From contig NZ_PPDK01000002.1 of assembly GCF_003074135.1 (NCBI RefSeq), positions 434,001-498,000 on the forward strand: a stretch of DNA of 64,000 nt, given 5' to 3'. This document shows, piece by piece, positions 34,854 through 44,979 of this stretch (the first letter of the stretch is position 1; the number at the start of each line of letters is the position of its first letter). Made by a program: the position numbers and the translations under genes. This DNA is from Euzebya tangerina. Lineage in GTDB: Bacteria; Actinomycetota; Nitriliruptoria; Euzebyales; Euzebyaceae. Below the pieces are notes generated by a model, which worked only from the letters and a program-made list of their open reading frames with translations, was not told where the DNA came from and did no database searches.

Positions 34854-35594
34854 CTAGGCCGGCGCTGCGTCGCTGGCCAGCGCCAGGCCCTGCTCGAAGG
34901 TGGCTTGGTCGATCTGGCCGGAGTAGCGCGCGACGATCTGACCGTCCGCGTTGGTGAAGGCCCACATCGGTGTACCGGACAGGCCCCAGCTCTCTGCGGT
35001 GGTCTCGTCGCCGTCGTAGATCACGGGCCCGGGGAAGTCCTCGCCGGCCAGCCACTCATCCGGTGGCCAGTTCGACCGGGCCGGGTCCTGCAGGGTCGAC
35101 ACGCCCACCAGTTGGACGTCATCCGGGATCACGCCGTCCGCTGCCCACTGGGTGATCAGCGGCACCTCTTCCTGGCAGTGGGGGCACCAGTGCGCCAGGA
35201 ACACCACGGCCTGGGCCTGACCGGGCTCGCCGATGGTGACCGGGGTGCCGTCCGCGTCGAAGCCCTCGACGACGGGCGCCGGTGATCCGACGGCCGCATC
35301 AGCCGCGCCCTGCGCGCTGACCTGGGGGAGCGCTGCAGCGTCGCCGTCGACGGTGGCCGTCTCGATGCCGAGCGTGGGGTCGCTGCCCTGGACCAGGACG
35401 AAGCCGAGGACGCCGACCAGGGCGATGGCGCCGATGACACCGAGCACCTTCAGGAGGGTCTGCTTGGTGCCCCGCTTCGCCGCTTCTGCCTGCTCGGCGG
35501 CCAGCCGCTCAGCTCGACGAGCTTTCTGTCTGGCGCGCTTGGAGTTGTCCCCGTCAGTGGGGTCGACGTCGCTGTTCTTCAGGTCGCTGCTCAT
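34854..35594 (-). CDS. Membrane-anchored thioredoxin-fold protein (TlpA-like)
   Basis: This 246-residue protein has a charged N-terminal cytoplasmic helix (about residues 17-44, Arg/Glu/Ala-rich), one membrane helix (about 46-68) and an extracytoplasmic thioredoxin domain. The redox centre is AHWCPHC (Cys137 and Cys140), and the cis-Pro is in LSGTPMWAF. It is translationally coupled (4-base overlap) to the DsbB-like gene upstream, so it probably receives or donates electrons through that partner in disulfide formation or cytochrome maturation. The CPHC dipeptide is typical of oxidising DsbA-like centres; the fold details lean to TlpA. Confidence 0.86.
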   Translation of the reverse strand: MSSDLKNSDVDPTDGDNSKRARQKARRAERLAAEQAEAAKRGTKQTLLKVLGVIGAIALVGVLGFVLVQGSDPTLGIETATVDGDAAALPQVSAQGAADAAVGSPAPVVEGFDADGTPVTIGEPGQAQAVVFLAHWCPHCQEEVPLITQWAADGVIPDDVQLVGVSTLQDPARSNWPPDEWLAGEDFPGPVIYDGDETTAESWGLSGTPMWAFTNADGQIVARYSGQIDQATFEQGLALASDAAPA

Positions 35595-36160
35595 GATGGG
35601 ATGCTCTCGCTTGTCAGGTCTCGGGTGTCGTGTTCAGGGGTCGTCGGAGTGACGCCGCCCGTTCCGCGGGTGATGCCCCAGAGCACCAGCACCGCCAGGA
35701 AGGCAATGCCGGCCATGGTGGGGATGGTCAGGAAGCCGAACCGCTCGATGATGATCGCCGAGCAGGGGTTGTCGGGGTCACAGGACCCCTGGGACACCGG
35801 GAGGCGTTGGATGATGACGTGCCAGATGCTGGTAGCCAGGCCGAGCCCGGCGAGCGGGGCGGCGTAGCGGAAGGCCTCCGTCGCTGGTCGACGGGCCAGG
35901 AGCCCCACCAGCAAGATCACCGCCACGGGGTACATGAAGATCCGTTGAGCCCAGCACAGCTCGCAGGGCACGTAGCCAGCAACCTCGGAGAGGTAGAGGC
36001 TGCCAGCGGTTGCCGTGCCGGTGATGGCGGCGGCCGCACCAACGGCATGCGGCTGGACCGCGGCACGAAACCTCGGCGAGGCAAGCGTTGCACCCAGGCC
36101 GACGAGGACCGCCACGGCGAGCAGCGCGAAGACCTGGGTGAGGAACAGCGTCATCATCAT
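35591..36160 (-). CDS. Disulfide bond formation protein, DsbB/BdbC family
   Basis: This is a 189-residue membrane protein with four to five helices. The first cysteine pair is Cys66/Cys69 in VPCELCWAQRIFMYP, the hallmark quinone-reactive site of DsbB; the second pair is Cys127/Cys133 in GSCDPDNPC in the next extracytoplasmic loop. It would re-oxidise a thioredoxin-fold partner and pass electrons to quinone. Its stop overlaps the start of the thioredoxin-fold gene, giving a BdbC/BdbD-like pair. Three consecutive Met codons make the exact start ambiguous. Confidence 0.9.
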   Translation of the reverse strand: MMMTLFLTQVFALLAVAVLVGLGATLASPRFRAAVQPHAVGAAAAITGTATAGSLYLSEVAGYVPCELCWAQRIFMYPVAVILLVGLLARRPATEAFRYAAPLAGLGLATSIWHVIIQRLPVSQGSCDPDNPCSAIIIERFGFLTIPTMAGIAFLAVLVLWGITRGTGGVTPTTPEHDTRDLTSESIPS

Positions 36161-36219
36161 CCAGTCTGAGTGATCGACCGACCGACGTCAGAGCTGAAGA
36201 CCCGCTCCAGCGACAATAG

Positions 36220-36251
36220 TTGGCAAAGTTCAGGCCATGGAGTGCTATCGT
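36220..36251 (+). promoter_or_regulatory. Possible promoter of the leuA leader transcript
   Basis: TTGGCA (36220-36225) precedes TGCTATCGT (36243-36251). The best -10 match TATCGT gives a 20-base spacer; GCTATC gives 18. Either would start transcription only a few bases before the leader peptide ATG, so the leader may be translated from a nearly leaderless mRNA. Confidence 0.35.
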
Positions 36252-36261
36252 GACCGGGTAG

Positions 36262-36306
36262 ATGCGCAGCCTCCTTCTCCTTGGTCGCCGCGGCGAGACC
36301 TCCTAA
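36262..36306 (+). CDS. leuL: leuA leader peptide (attenuation), MRSLLLLGRRGETS
   Basis: This is a 14-residue frame, ATG 36262 to TAA 36304-36306, with four consecutive leucine codons (CTC CTT CTC CTT), 136 bases before leuA. Such runs of the end-product amino acid are the signature of ribosome-mediated attenuation, known for leuA in other actinobacteria. Stalling at the Leu codons when leucyl-tRNA is scarce would change the fold of the downstream RNA, which contains pairable segments such as GACCGG (36307-36312) with the later CCGGTC. A 64-codon frame overlapping the region in another phase has no such logic and is rejected. Confidence 0.85.
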   Translation: MRSLLLLGRRGETS

Positions 36307-38181
<1,875 letters not shown>

Positions 38182-38186
38182 CGGCC

Positions 38187-38204
38187 GGCGCCTGTCCGCC
38201 GGAT
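38187..38204. terminator. Short GC hairpin between leuA and the convergent PCuAC gene
   Basis: CCGGCG (38187-38192) pairs with CGCCGG (38199-38204) around a 6-base loop, 5 bases after the leuA stop. No T-tract is present; it is a weak candidate for a bidirectional terminator. Confidence 0.4.
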
Positions 38205-38217
38205 CGAGCTGCCGGGC

Positions 38218-38754
38218 TTACCCCTCGCCGTCCTCATCCATGGACTCTCCGTCCATCGACCCTTCCTCCATGTCCATCTCGCCCTCCATGTCCATCTCCA
38301 TGGGCTGCGGGTCCTCCTCGGTGCGGTCACGGACGGTTGAGGTCAGTTCGACGGCACCCGCGTTCTCGAACTCCAAGCTGATCGTGACCTCATCACCTGC
38401 GGCGAGGTCGTTCTCCGCACCGATCAGCATGACGTGGAGGCCGCCCGGTTCCAACGTGACGGTCTCGCCGGCCGGGATCGGGATGCCGTCCTCCTGCTCG
38501 ACCATGGATGCTGACCCGTCCGCGACGACGGTGTCGTGCAACTGCACGTCCTCGAACCCGTCCGCGTCGGCCGAGAGCAGGACGTCGTCGTCCTCGGAGT
38601 TGTTGGTGATGTCGAAGTAGGCGGCCGTGGTGTCGATGGCGGGGGTGAAGCTGAACGCCTCACCGAGTGCGACGTCGCCGTCGGCGTCTCCTCCACAGGC
38701 GCTGACGAGGAGGGCCAGGCTGAGGAGGACGGCGGCGGTCATGCGGGTTCTCAT
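38218..38754 (-). CDS. Periplasmic copper chaperone (PCuAC family) with Met-rich tail
   Basis: This is a 178-residue lipoprotein (LLVSACGGD lipobox). The PCuAC domain carries the copper ligands: His in VQLHDTVV, Met in ASMVEQED, and His/Met in GGLHVMLIG. After the domain comes an acidic, methionine-rich tail (MEMDMEGEMDMEEGSM and similar, about residues 150-178), which could form an extra Cu(I)-binding region. Family members deliver Cu(I) to cytochrome c oxidase together with SCO1. The start overlaps the SCO1 gene's stop by 4 bases, so the two form an operon. Confidence 0.88.
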   Translation of the reverse strand: MRTRMTAAVLLSLALLVSACGGDADGDVALGEAFSFTPAIDTTAAYFDITNNSEDDDVLLSADADGFEDVQLHDTVVADGSASMVEQEDGIPIPAGETVTLEPGGLHVMLIGAENDLAAGDEVTISLEFENAGAVELTSTVRDRTEEDPQPMEMDMEGEMDMEEGSMDGESMDEDGEG

Positions 38755-39530
38755 GCGGGGGGTCCTTCGGTTGCGATCTGCGTCAGATCCTCGGCGATCA
38801 GGCTGCCGGGGACACTGGTCGGGTAGGCCAGCCGTGACTCATCACCGGTGAAGGCGATGATGTTGACGGGGTGGCTCGGTGGGTAGCCGCTGGAGTCGGC
38901 GATGGCGCTGGGGATCAGGCCGATGTCCGCCATGATCCGGTTGACCTCCTCCGCCGAGCCGATCAATCCGGTGAAGGACGGATCGAAGCTGTCCAGGTAC
39001 TGCCGCAGCAGTGGTTCATCATTGGAGGGGTCGACGCTGACGAAGACCACCTCGACCTCATCGGCCACGTCTGCGGGGGCCGACCGCAGGGCCGTGGCGA
39101 TCGACGCCATGTGCAGCGGGCAGATGTCCGGGCAGGTGGTGTAGCCGAAGTACAAGAAGGTGACGTCGGCGTCCGCGGTGTCGGCGCGGAAGTCGAACGC
39201 GTCGCCGTCGGTGTCGGTCAACGTGAAGTCGGGCTTGGGAACGGGCTCGGGCAGCACCGCACCCTGCCACCCGCTGGCGTCGGGGTCGGGGATCAGGTTC
39301 TGCTGCAACTGCCGGCCGGCGATCTGGCTGGCGGCCGTCGAGTTCGTCTCGTGGCCGCTGTGATCGGCCAGGGTCTCCTCGTCCACGGTTGCCGTGAGCG
39401 CTTCGGTGACCGGTGTGGCGGGAGGAGTCGAGTCGCCAGCTGCGTCATCGCCCGAGTCGCTGCCGCAGGCCGCTGTCAGGGCCAGCACGAGCGCAGCGAG
39501 CAGGGTCAAGCCACGAGACGTCGGTTTCAT
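38751..39530 (-). CDS. SCO1/SenC copper assembly lipoprotein
   Basis: This 259-residue lipoprotein (LTAACGSD lipobox) has the thioredoxin-like SCO fold. Copper ligands are Cys-Cys in TTCPDICPLH (CxxxC) and the distal His in GYPPSHPVNI. SCO proteins metallate the Cu-A site of cytochrome c oxidase or act as thiol reductases there. A roughly 70-residue Ala/Thr-rich linker follows the lipobox. The ATG at 39530 gives a clean signal peptide. It is co-translated with the PCuAC gene and divergent from lgt. Confidence 0.92.
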   Translation of the reverse strand: MKPTSRGLTLLAALVLALTAACGSDSGDDAAGDSTPPATPVTEALTATVDEETLADHSGHETNSTAASQIAGRQLQQNLIPDPDASGWQGAVLPEPVPKPDFTLTDTDGDAFDFRADTADADVTFLYFGYTTCPDICPLHMASIATALRSAPADVADEVEVVFVSVDPSNDEPLLRQYLDSFDPSFTGLIGSAEEVNRIMADIGLIPSAIADSSGYPPSHPVNIIAFTGDESRLAYPTSVPGSLIAEDLTQIATEGPPA

Positions 39531-39637
39531 GCCCCAAGTGTCGCCGGACACGGCGCCAGAGTTCACATCGCACACAACTTCTTGCCCGGCCCCCTCCACC
39601 TCACCCATCTCACGGGCGCACGGTTACGGTGGTCGCC

Positions 39638-40606
39638 ATGTTCGCCCAGATACCCGTGCCACCGATCCAGGGCTTCGATCTCGGATTCACCGAGGTTCGC
39701 ATCTACGGCGTCCTGATCGCCGTTGCGGTGCTGGTGGCGGCGACGTGGACCCGCAAGCGGTACGAGTCATACGGCGGCAGTGGCGAACTGGCCGACCGCG
39801 TGACCGTCTGGGCTGTGGTCATCGCCTTCATCGGCTCACGGTCGGCGTACGTCAGCGCTCGGATCGGCCGGTTCATCGACGACCCGCTGGCCGTGTTCCA
39901 GATCTGGGAGGGCGGGCTGGCGCTCTACGGCGGGCTGACGTTCGGCCTCATCGCCCTCTACGTGCTGCTGCGACGCTGGGGTGGCAACTTCCCGGCGTTC
40001 ATGGACGGGTTGGCACCGGCTCTTCCCCTGGCCCAGGCCATCGGTCGGTGGGGCAACTACTTCAACCAGGAGCTCTACGGAACGCCGACGGACCTGCCGT
40101 GGGGCGTCGTCATCGAGGACCCCATCCGTGGCGAGGCGCCGCTGACCACGTTCCACCCGACGTTCCTGTACGAATCGATCGCAAACCTGATCCTGATGGC
40201 GGTCATCCTGCGGGTGGAGAAGACCGGCAGGCTGAAGCGCGGCTCCCTGATCATGGTCTACGCGATCGGGTACGGCGTGATCCGCTTCGCCCTGGAATTG
40301 ATTCGGACCGACACCGAGTTCCGGCTGCTGGGCCTGTCGCGCAACGGCTTGTTCTCCCTGGTCTTCATCGCCGGCGGCGTCCTGATGCTGCGCTGGTGGA
40401 ACAGCAAGGGTCAGGTCTCCGACGTCGGTCTGCGTCGCCGCAAGCCCACCGCGAAGGCGGCAGCCGACGAGGGCGCCGAGCCGTCCGAGGCCTCAGCTGT
40501 CCTGGTCTCCGTCACCGAGGGGTCCGCTGTTCCGGACACGGAGCACGAGGACAGCGGCGACGCCGAGCAGAGCGAGCCCACCGAGGACGATTCCGACGAG
40601 CGGTGA
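39638..40606 (+). CDS. lgt: Prolipoprotein diacylglyceryl transferase
   Basis: This 322-residue membrane enzyme transfers diacylglycerol to the lipobox Cys of prolipoproteins, the first step of lipoprotein maturation. The window itself encodes several lipoproteins that would be substrates. Seven helices are expected; the signature AIGRWGNYFNQELYG is intact, as are FHPTFLYES and the GSLIMVYAIGYGVIRF region. A hydrophilic acidic C-terminal tail of about 60 residues follows the last helix. Its 3' end overlaps the convergent CopC-like gene by 114 bases; the overlap falls in this nonconserved tail. Confidence 0.95.
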   Translation: MFAQIPVPPIQGFDLGFTEVRIYGVLIAVAVLVAATWTRKRYESYGGSGELADRVTVWAVVIAFIGSRSAYVSARIGRFIDDPLAVFQIWEGGLALYGGLTFGLIALYVLLRRWGGNFPAFMDGLAPALPLAQAIGRWGNYFNQELYGTPTDLPWGVVIEDPIRGEAPLTTFHPTFLYESIANLILMAVILRVEKTGRLKRGSLIMVYAIGYGVIRFALELIRTDTEFRLLGLSRNGLFSLVFIAGGVLMLRWWNSKGQVSDVGLRRRKPTAKAAADEGAEPSEASAVLVSVTEGSAVPDTEHEDSGDAEQSEPTEDDSDER

Positions 40607-41221
40607 GCCCTCGTCGCTGGCCGTGAGGTCGGTGGCGAGTTCGGTCGGTTGGGCTGACGCGTCGTCCCTCGGGGTCGGTTCGGGCTCGTCGCCAGCGGTC
40701 GTCTCGGGTTGCGGCGTCGGTTCCGGTGGGGACACCGCGTCCGCCGGCTCTTCGGTGACCGGTTCCGTCGCCTCCTGTGCCGGCTCCACAACCGGGCCGT
40801 CGGTCGGCGGCAGTGGCGTCAGCACCTCCTCCGGTGGTGCCAAGGTGAAGGTGAGGGTGCCTGAGATCAGGTGGTCGTCCTCGGCCACGACCGCCCACTC
40901 CACCGTGTGATCGCCGGGAAGGACGGCCTGATTGAGTGGCACCGTGACGCGGGTCAGGTCCTCGGAGATCACCGGGTCGGCGGCCACCAGGTCATCACCC
41001 GCGGGATCGGTCACGCTCACCTGGGCGGCCTCGGCGTCGGCCACGGCGGTTGTGAAGGTCAAGACCAGTTCTGACGGTGGATCGGCAACGGCAGCACCAT
41101 CCTCCGGCACCGATGACTCGAGTTCGGTGTGCGCCCCGGCCGGCGTCGGCAGGACGACGAGCACAGCCAGCGACAGGGACAGGGTCAGCCAGGCGAGCAG
41201 GCGGCGGGCTGGGTGCGTCAT
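40493..41221 (-). CDS. CopC-domain protein with C-terminal membrane anchor
   Basis: This 242-residue protein has an N-terminal signal peptide (ending PTPAGA) and a CopC/YobA-like beta-sandwich directly after it: AHTELESSVPEDGAAV with the N-terminal copper-ligand His, and DDHLISGTLTFTL with the second His. A Pro/Glu/Thr-rich linker (residues about 135-205) and a C-terminal helix (PLVGIVLGGLALLGVAAVLVL) follow. It probably binds Cu(II) outside the membrane; no CopD partner is adjacent. The 3' end overlaps lgt on the other strand by 114 bases, where both genes encode low-conservation tails. Confidence 0.87.
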   Translation of the reverse strand: MTHPARRLLAWLTLSLSLAVLVVLPTPAGAHTELESSVPEDGAAVADPPSELVLTFTTAVADAEAAQVSVTDPAGDDLVAADPVISEDLTRVTVPLNQAVLPGDHTVEWAVVAEDDHLISGTLTFTLAPPEEVLTPLPPTDGPVVEPAQEATEPVTEEPADAVSPPEPTPQPETTAGDEPEPTPRDDASAQPTELATDLTASDEGSPLVGIVLGGLALLGVAAVLVLRVRNSGPLGDGDQDS

Positions 41222-41267
41222 GGCCCCACAGTACGGGGGTGGGACCCGGGTCGAGGCGTGCGACCGG

Positions 41268-41903
41268 TCAGTGTCCGCGAGCAACCCACTCGTCGTAGGC
41301 CGGCCGCTCCGCGCCGATGGTCGTCTCGTCCCCGTGCCCGGTCAGCACCCGCGTGTCGTCCGGCAGTTCGAAGAGCTTCTCGCGGATCGATTCGAGGATC
41401 GTGTCGAAGTCGGAGAAGGAGCGGCCCGTCGCCCCCGGACCACCGTTGAACAGCGTGTCCCCGCTGAACAGCACCCCCTGCGTGTCGAGGTAGAGGCACA
41501 CCGCTCCCGGGGCGTGGCCGGGGGTGTGGATCACCCGAAGGTGGCCATCGCCGACCCGGATGGTCTGTCCGTCGGACAGCTCGGCGTTGGCCTCGCGCCA
41601 CGGATGGGTGAGCTCCCACACGACCCGGTCGTCCGGGTGGAGCATGATCGTGGCCCCGGTCTGATCCGCGAGTTGCGGAGCGACCTTCACGTGATCGTCG
41701 TGGGCATGGGTGCACACCACCGCCGTGAGCGTGCGGTCTCCGACCAGCTCGAGGATCGCCTCGACGTCGTGTGGGGCGTCGATGACCACACACTCGTCGT
41801 CGTCCCCGACGACCCAGACGTTGTTGTCGACGTCGAAGGTCTCGCCGTCCAGGTTGAAGTATCCGGACGTGATCGTGTGATCGATGCGGAGGTCGCCGGC
41901 CAT
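41268..41903 (-). CDS. Metallo-beta-lactamase-fold hydrolase (mycothiol thioesterase-like)
   Basis: This 211-residue hydrolase carries the metal-binding motif THAHDDH, then HTPGHAPGA, SGDTLF and TGHGDET, the glyoxalase II-like pattern. It starts 2 bases after the stop of the mycothiol-dependent formaldehyde dehydrogenase gene. In actinobacteria this pair is commonly adjacent, and the hydrolase is thought to cleave S-formylmycothiol to formate and mycothiol. Function is inferred from the family and this neighbour. ATG at 41903 gives a full-length family start. Confidence 0.87.
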   Translation of the reverse strand: MAGDLRIDHTITSGYFNLDGETFDVDNNVWVVGDDDECVVIDAPHDVEAILELVGDRTLTAVVCTHAHDDHVKVAPQLADQTGATIMLHPDDRVVWELTHPWREANAELSDGQTIRVGDGHLRVIHTPGHAPGAVCLYLDTQGVLFSGDTLFNGGPGATGRSFSDFDTILESIREKLFELPDDTRVLTGHGDETTIGAERPAYDEWVARGH

Positions 41904-41905
41904 CC

Positions 41906-42988
41906 CTACAGGACCACCACGGAGCGCAGGACGTCACCGTCGTGCATCTTGGCGAACGCGCCCTCCACGCCGTCGATGCCGATCCGCTCGGAGACGAACT
42001 TCTCGAGGGGGAACCGGCCCTGCAGGTACAGGTCGACCAGCATCGGGAAGTCCCGCTCGGGCAGGCAGTCGCCGTACCAGGAACTCTTGAGCGCCCCACC
42101 ATGGCTGAAGAAGTCGATCAGTGGCATCTCGAGGGTCATGTCCGGGGTGGGGACGCCCACCAGCACCACGGTTCCGGCCAGGTCCCGAGCCTTGAACGCC
42201 TGCTCGTAGGTGGCCGGGTTGCCGACCGCCTCGACCACCACGTCCGCGCCGAACCCACCGGTCAACGCCTTGATCGCCTCGACGGTGTCGGCCTGGGAGG
42301 CATCGACGGTGTGGGTCGCGCCCATCTCCGTGGCCCACTCGAGCTTCCGCGAGTCGGTGTCCACTGCGATGATGGGTGAGGCGCCGACCAGCGCCGCTCC
42401 CGCGATGGCCCCGTCGCCGACCCCGCCGCAGCCGATGACCGCGATGGACTGGCCGCGGGTGATGCCGCCGGTGTTGACTGCGGCACCGAACCCGGCCATC
42501 ACCCCACAGCCCAGCAGCCCGGCCGCGGCGGGGTCGGCCGCCGGGTCGACCTTGGTGCACTGCCCGGCCGCGACCAGCGTCTTCTCCGCGAAGGCGCCGA
42601 TGCCCAATGCCGGTGACAGTTCCGTTCCGTCCTCCAGCGTCATCGGCTGCTCGGCGTTGTGGGTGTCGAAGCAGAGGTAGGTGTCGCCCCGCTTGCAGGC
42701 GCGGCACTGCTGGCAGACCGCGCGCCAGTTGAGGACGACGAAGTCGCCGGCGGCCACGTCGGTCACCCCCTCGCCAACCGCCTCGACGACGCCCGCCGCT
42801 TCGTGTCCCAGCAGGAACGGGAACTCGTCGTTGATGCCCCCCTCACGGTAGTGCAGGTCGGTGTGGCAGACGCCGCAGGCCTGGACCTGGACCAGTGCCT
42901 CACCGGCCCCAGGGTCCGGGACCAGGATCGTCTCCAGCGTGACGGGTTCACCAGCCGATCGGGCGATGACTCCTTGGACGGTGTGCAC
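41906..42988 (-). CDS. mscR: S-(hydroxymethyl)mycothiol dehydrogenase
   Basis: This 360-residue zinc-dependent medium-chain dehydrogenase starts [19 protein letters not shown]. Catalytic zinc ligands are in GVCHTDLH and GHEAAGVVE; the structural zinc site is the four-Cys [15 protein letters not shown]. The NAD-binding loop is [12 protein letters not shown]. It oxidises the formaldehyde-mycothiol adduct and, in mycobacteria, reduces S-nitrosomycothiol. Its presence implies that the organism makes mycothiol. The downstream metallo-hydrolase completes the formaldehyde-to-formate route. Confidence 0.93.
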   Translation of the reverse strand: MHTVQGVIARSAGEPVTLETILVPDPGAGEALVQVQACGVCHTDLHYREGGINDEFPFLLGHEAAGVVEAVGEGVTDVAAGDFVVLNWRAVCQQCRACKRGDTYLCFDTHNAEQPMTLEDGTELSPALGIGAFAEKTLVAAGQCTKVDPAADPAAAGLLGCGVMAGFGAAVNTGGITRGQSIAVIGCGGVGDGAIAGAALVGASPIIAVDTDSRKLEWATEMGATHTVDASQADTVEAIKALTGGFGADVVVEAVGNPATYEQAFKARDLAGTVVLVGVPTPDMTLEMPLIDFFSHGGALKSSWYGDCLPERDFPMLVDLYLQGRFPLEKFVSERIGIDGVEGAFAKMHDGDVLRSVVVL

Positions 42989-43071
42989 GTGTGGCTCCTG
43001 ACTCTTGGGTGCGGTGGTGCCCTTGCGGAGCGTAGACGACGGCCGCCCGCGGCCGGGTACCGTCGAGACCG

Positions 43072-44055
43072 ATGCCTCAGCTCGACCTGACCAGCCGCCC
43101 GCGTCGCAACCGCCACAGCGAGGCCATGCGACGCCTGGTCCGCGAGACGACGCTGACGCCGGACGACTTCCTCATGCCCGTCTTCGTGCACGAAGATGCG
43201 GAGGACACACCACTTCAGTCCATGCCTGGTGTCACCCGCTGGAGCGTTCCCGGTCTGGTGGCCGAGGCCGGACGAGTCGCCGAGTTGGGCATCCGCGGTG
43301 TGGTGCTGTTCCCCAAGATCGAGGACTCGCTGAAGACCGCCGACGGCGTGGAGTGCGCCAACCCGGACGGGCTGGTTCCGCGGGCCATCGCGGCGATCAA
43401 GGACGCGCACCCGGAGTTGCTGGTGGTGACCGATGTTGCGCTCGATCCCTACTCGAGCGACGGGCAGGACGGGATCGTCGGCCCTGACGGCCGGGTTGCC
43501 AACGACGTCACCGTCGAGATGCTCGTCCGCCAGGCCCTGTGTCACGCCGAGGCGGGGGCGGACATCATCGCGCCGTCGGACATGATGGACGGACGGGTCG
43601 GGGCGATCCGGTCGGCGCTCGATGGGGACGGGCACACGACCACGGCGATCATGGCCTACACGGCCAAGTACGCCTCCGCGTTCTACGGACCGTTTCGCGG
43701 CGCGTTGGACAGCGCCCCCAAGGACGGTGACAAGACGGGCTACCAGATGGACCCCGGCAACAGCCGGGAGGCCCTGCGTGAGCTGGCACTGGACGTCTCG
43801 GAGGGGGCAGACGTCGTCATGGTGAAGCCGGCCGGGCCGTACCTCGACGTGCTGGCACGGGTTGCGGCGGCATCGGTCCTGCCGGTGGCTGCCTACCAGG
43901 TGTCCGGGGAGTACCTGATGCTGAAGGCCGCGAGCGCGGCCGGGTGGTTGGAGGAGGAAGCCGTGGTGCTCGAGAGCGTGACCGGCATCAAGCGTGCCGG
44001 GGCGGACATCATCCTCAGCTACTTCGCGGCCGATGTCGCGGCCTGGCTGGCGTGA
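43072..44055 (+). CDS. hemB: Delta-aminolevulinic acid dehydratase (porphobilinogen synthase)
   Basis: This 327-residue enzyme joins two aminolevulinate molecules into porphobilinogen for haem synthesis. Schiff-base lysines are Lys199 (AYTAKYAS) and Lys252 (VMVKPAGPY). The metal-site segment reads [14 protein letters not shown], the aspartate-rich type that uses Mg instead of the cysteine-rich zinc site. [13 protein letters not shown] is also present. It starts at ATG 43072, divergent from mscR by 83 bases. Other haem genes are not nearby. Confidence 0.97.
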   Translation: MPQLDLTSRPRRNRHSEAMRRLVRETTLTPDDFLMPVFVHEDAEDTPLQSMPGVTRWSVPGLVAEAGRVAELGIRGVVLFPKIEDSLKTADGVECANPDGLVPRAIAAIKDAHPELLVVTDVALDPYSSDGQDGIVGPDGRVANDVTVEMLVRQALCHAEAGADIIAPSDMMDGRVGAIRSALDGDGHTTTAIMAYTAKYASAFYGPFRGALDSAPKDGDKTGYQMDPGNSREALRELALDVSEGADVVMVKPAGPYLDVLARVAAASVLPVAAYQVSGEYLMLKAASAAGWLEEEAVVLESVTGIKRAGADIILSYFAADVAAWLA

Positions 44056-44059
44056 CGAC

Positions 44060-44461
44060 CTACGCCCGCCACAGCCAACCGGCCCTCTGCGGCGGCGTGT
44101 AGCGGTAGACGGGACGTCCGAGGACCAGGTGCGGCGGAACGGCCCCGAACGTGCGGCTGTCCGTGCTGTGGTCCGGGTTGTCGCCCACGACCTCCACGCT
44201 GCGGTCGGCGCGGACCACGCCGGCCCGCTTGATCATGATCCGTGATTCCTCGCGAGGATCGCGGACCGCGACCAGGCTCCCGGTCCGGGGAGGGAGCGGC
44301 ACCACCAGCAGGTGATCGCCCGGGTGCAGCGTGGGCAGCATGCTGAGCCCCTCGACCGCCACCCGCCGGGGGCGGTGCCAGAGCGCACCTCGCAGCCCCG
44401 ACCGGAGGCGCCTGTGATGGTTAGGACCGCGCACGTCGGGAACGGTACCGGCAGCCAGCAT
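44060..44461 (-). CDS. sodX: Nickel superoxide dismutase maturation protease
   Basis: This small S24/S26-type serine protease of about 133 residues has its catalytic Ser in VEGLSMLPTLHPGD and its catalytic Lys in IMIKRAGVV; the C-terminal GDNPDHSTDSRTFG is typical of signal-peptidase-like enzymes. It lies directly divergent from sodN, matching the SodX proteins that trim the Ni-SOD propeptide to expose His1. Three in-frame ATG codons (44491, 44479, 44461) make the start uncertain; the innermost leaves room for a divergent promoter. It ends 4 bases after hemB's stop on the other strand. Confidence 0.85.
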   Translation of the reverse strand: MLAAGTVPDVRGPNHHRRLRSGLRGALWHRPRRVAVEGLSMLPTLHPGDHLLVVPLPPRTGSLVAVRDPREESRIMIKRAGVVRADRSVEVVGDNPDHSTDSRTFGAVPPHLVLGRPVYRYTPPQRAGWLWRA

Positions 44462-44490
44462 CACCAAGTCTTGAGCCATAAGGAGACGCA

Positions 44491-44901
44491 ATGCTTCGTC
44501 GAGTACTCGAACTGACCGATCGCTTCCGTGCCCCTGAGAGCGCGTACGCCCACTGTGACCTGATGTGTGGCGTGTACGACCCGGCCCAGGCCCGCATCGA
44601 GGCGGAGTCGGTCCTGAAGTCCGCTGAGAAGTACCAGGACTCGGACGACGAGGTCTTCCGCCAGCGCGCCATCACCATCAAGGAGGAGCGGGCCGAGCTG
44701 GTCAAGCACCACCTCTCGGTGTTGTGGACGGACTACTTCAAGCCGCCGCACGTCGAGCAGTTCCCGCAACTGCACGACCTCTTCTGGCGCGCCATCAAGG
44801 CAGCAGGTGACGCCAAGAAGAGCGTCGACCCCGCCGACGGCCAGAAGCTGCTCGATCTCATCGCCGAGATCGACGACATCTTCCAGCAGACGAAGAGCTA
44901 G
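44491..44901 (+). CDS. sodN: Nickel superoxide dismutase with Met in the nickel hook
   Basis: This 136-residue cytoplasmic enzyme dismutates superoxide using nickel held by the N-terminal hook of the mature protein. A 20-residue propeptide ends in ESAYA, and the mature enzyme begins HCDLMCGVYDP. His1, Cys2, Cys6 and Tyr9 are conserved, but the position-5 residue, Pro in the HCxxPCGxY motif, is Met (codon ATG 44563-44565). The rest (ARIEAESVL, IKEERAELVKHHLSVLW, DYFKPPH, LIAEIDDIFQQTK) is normal. AAGGAGA at 44480-44486 is a strong ribosome site. The divergent sodX probably processes it. Confidence 0.95.
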   Translation: MLRRVLELTDRFRAPESAYAHCDLMCGVYDPAQARIEAESVLKSAEKYQDSDDEVFRQRAITIKEERAELVKHHLSVLWTDYFKPPHVEQFPQLHDLFWRAIKAAGDAKKSVDPADGQKLLDLIAEIDDIFQQTKS

Positions 44902-44958
44902 AGCGGGGTCTACGGGGGCGGCCAGCCCCCTGGGCGGTATCGCCAGCAGACGACGAGC
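44883..44958. repeat. Duplication of the sodN 3' end around a hairpin
   Basis: CCAGCAGACGAAGAGC (44883-44898, last sodN codons) recurs as CCAGCAGACGACGAGC (44943-44958, 15 of 16 identical). Between them GGGGGC (44914-44919) and GCCCCC (44925-44930) form a small hairpin. This resembles the duplicated 3' end at the amino acid binding-protein gene. Confidence 0.75.
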
Positions 44959-44979
44959 CAACCCCTGACGAACCCTGAG

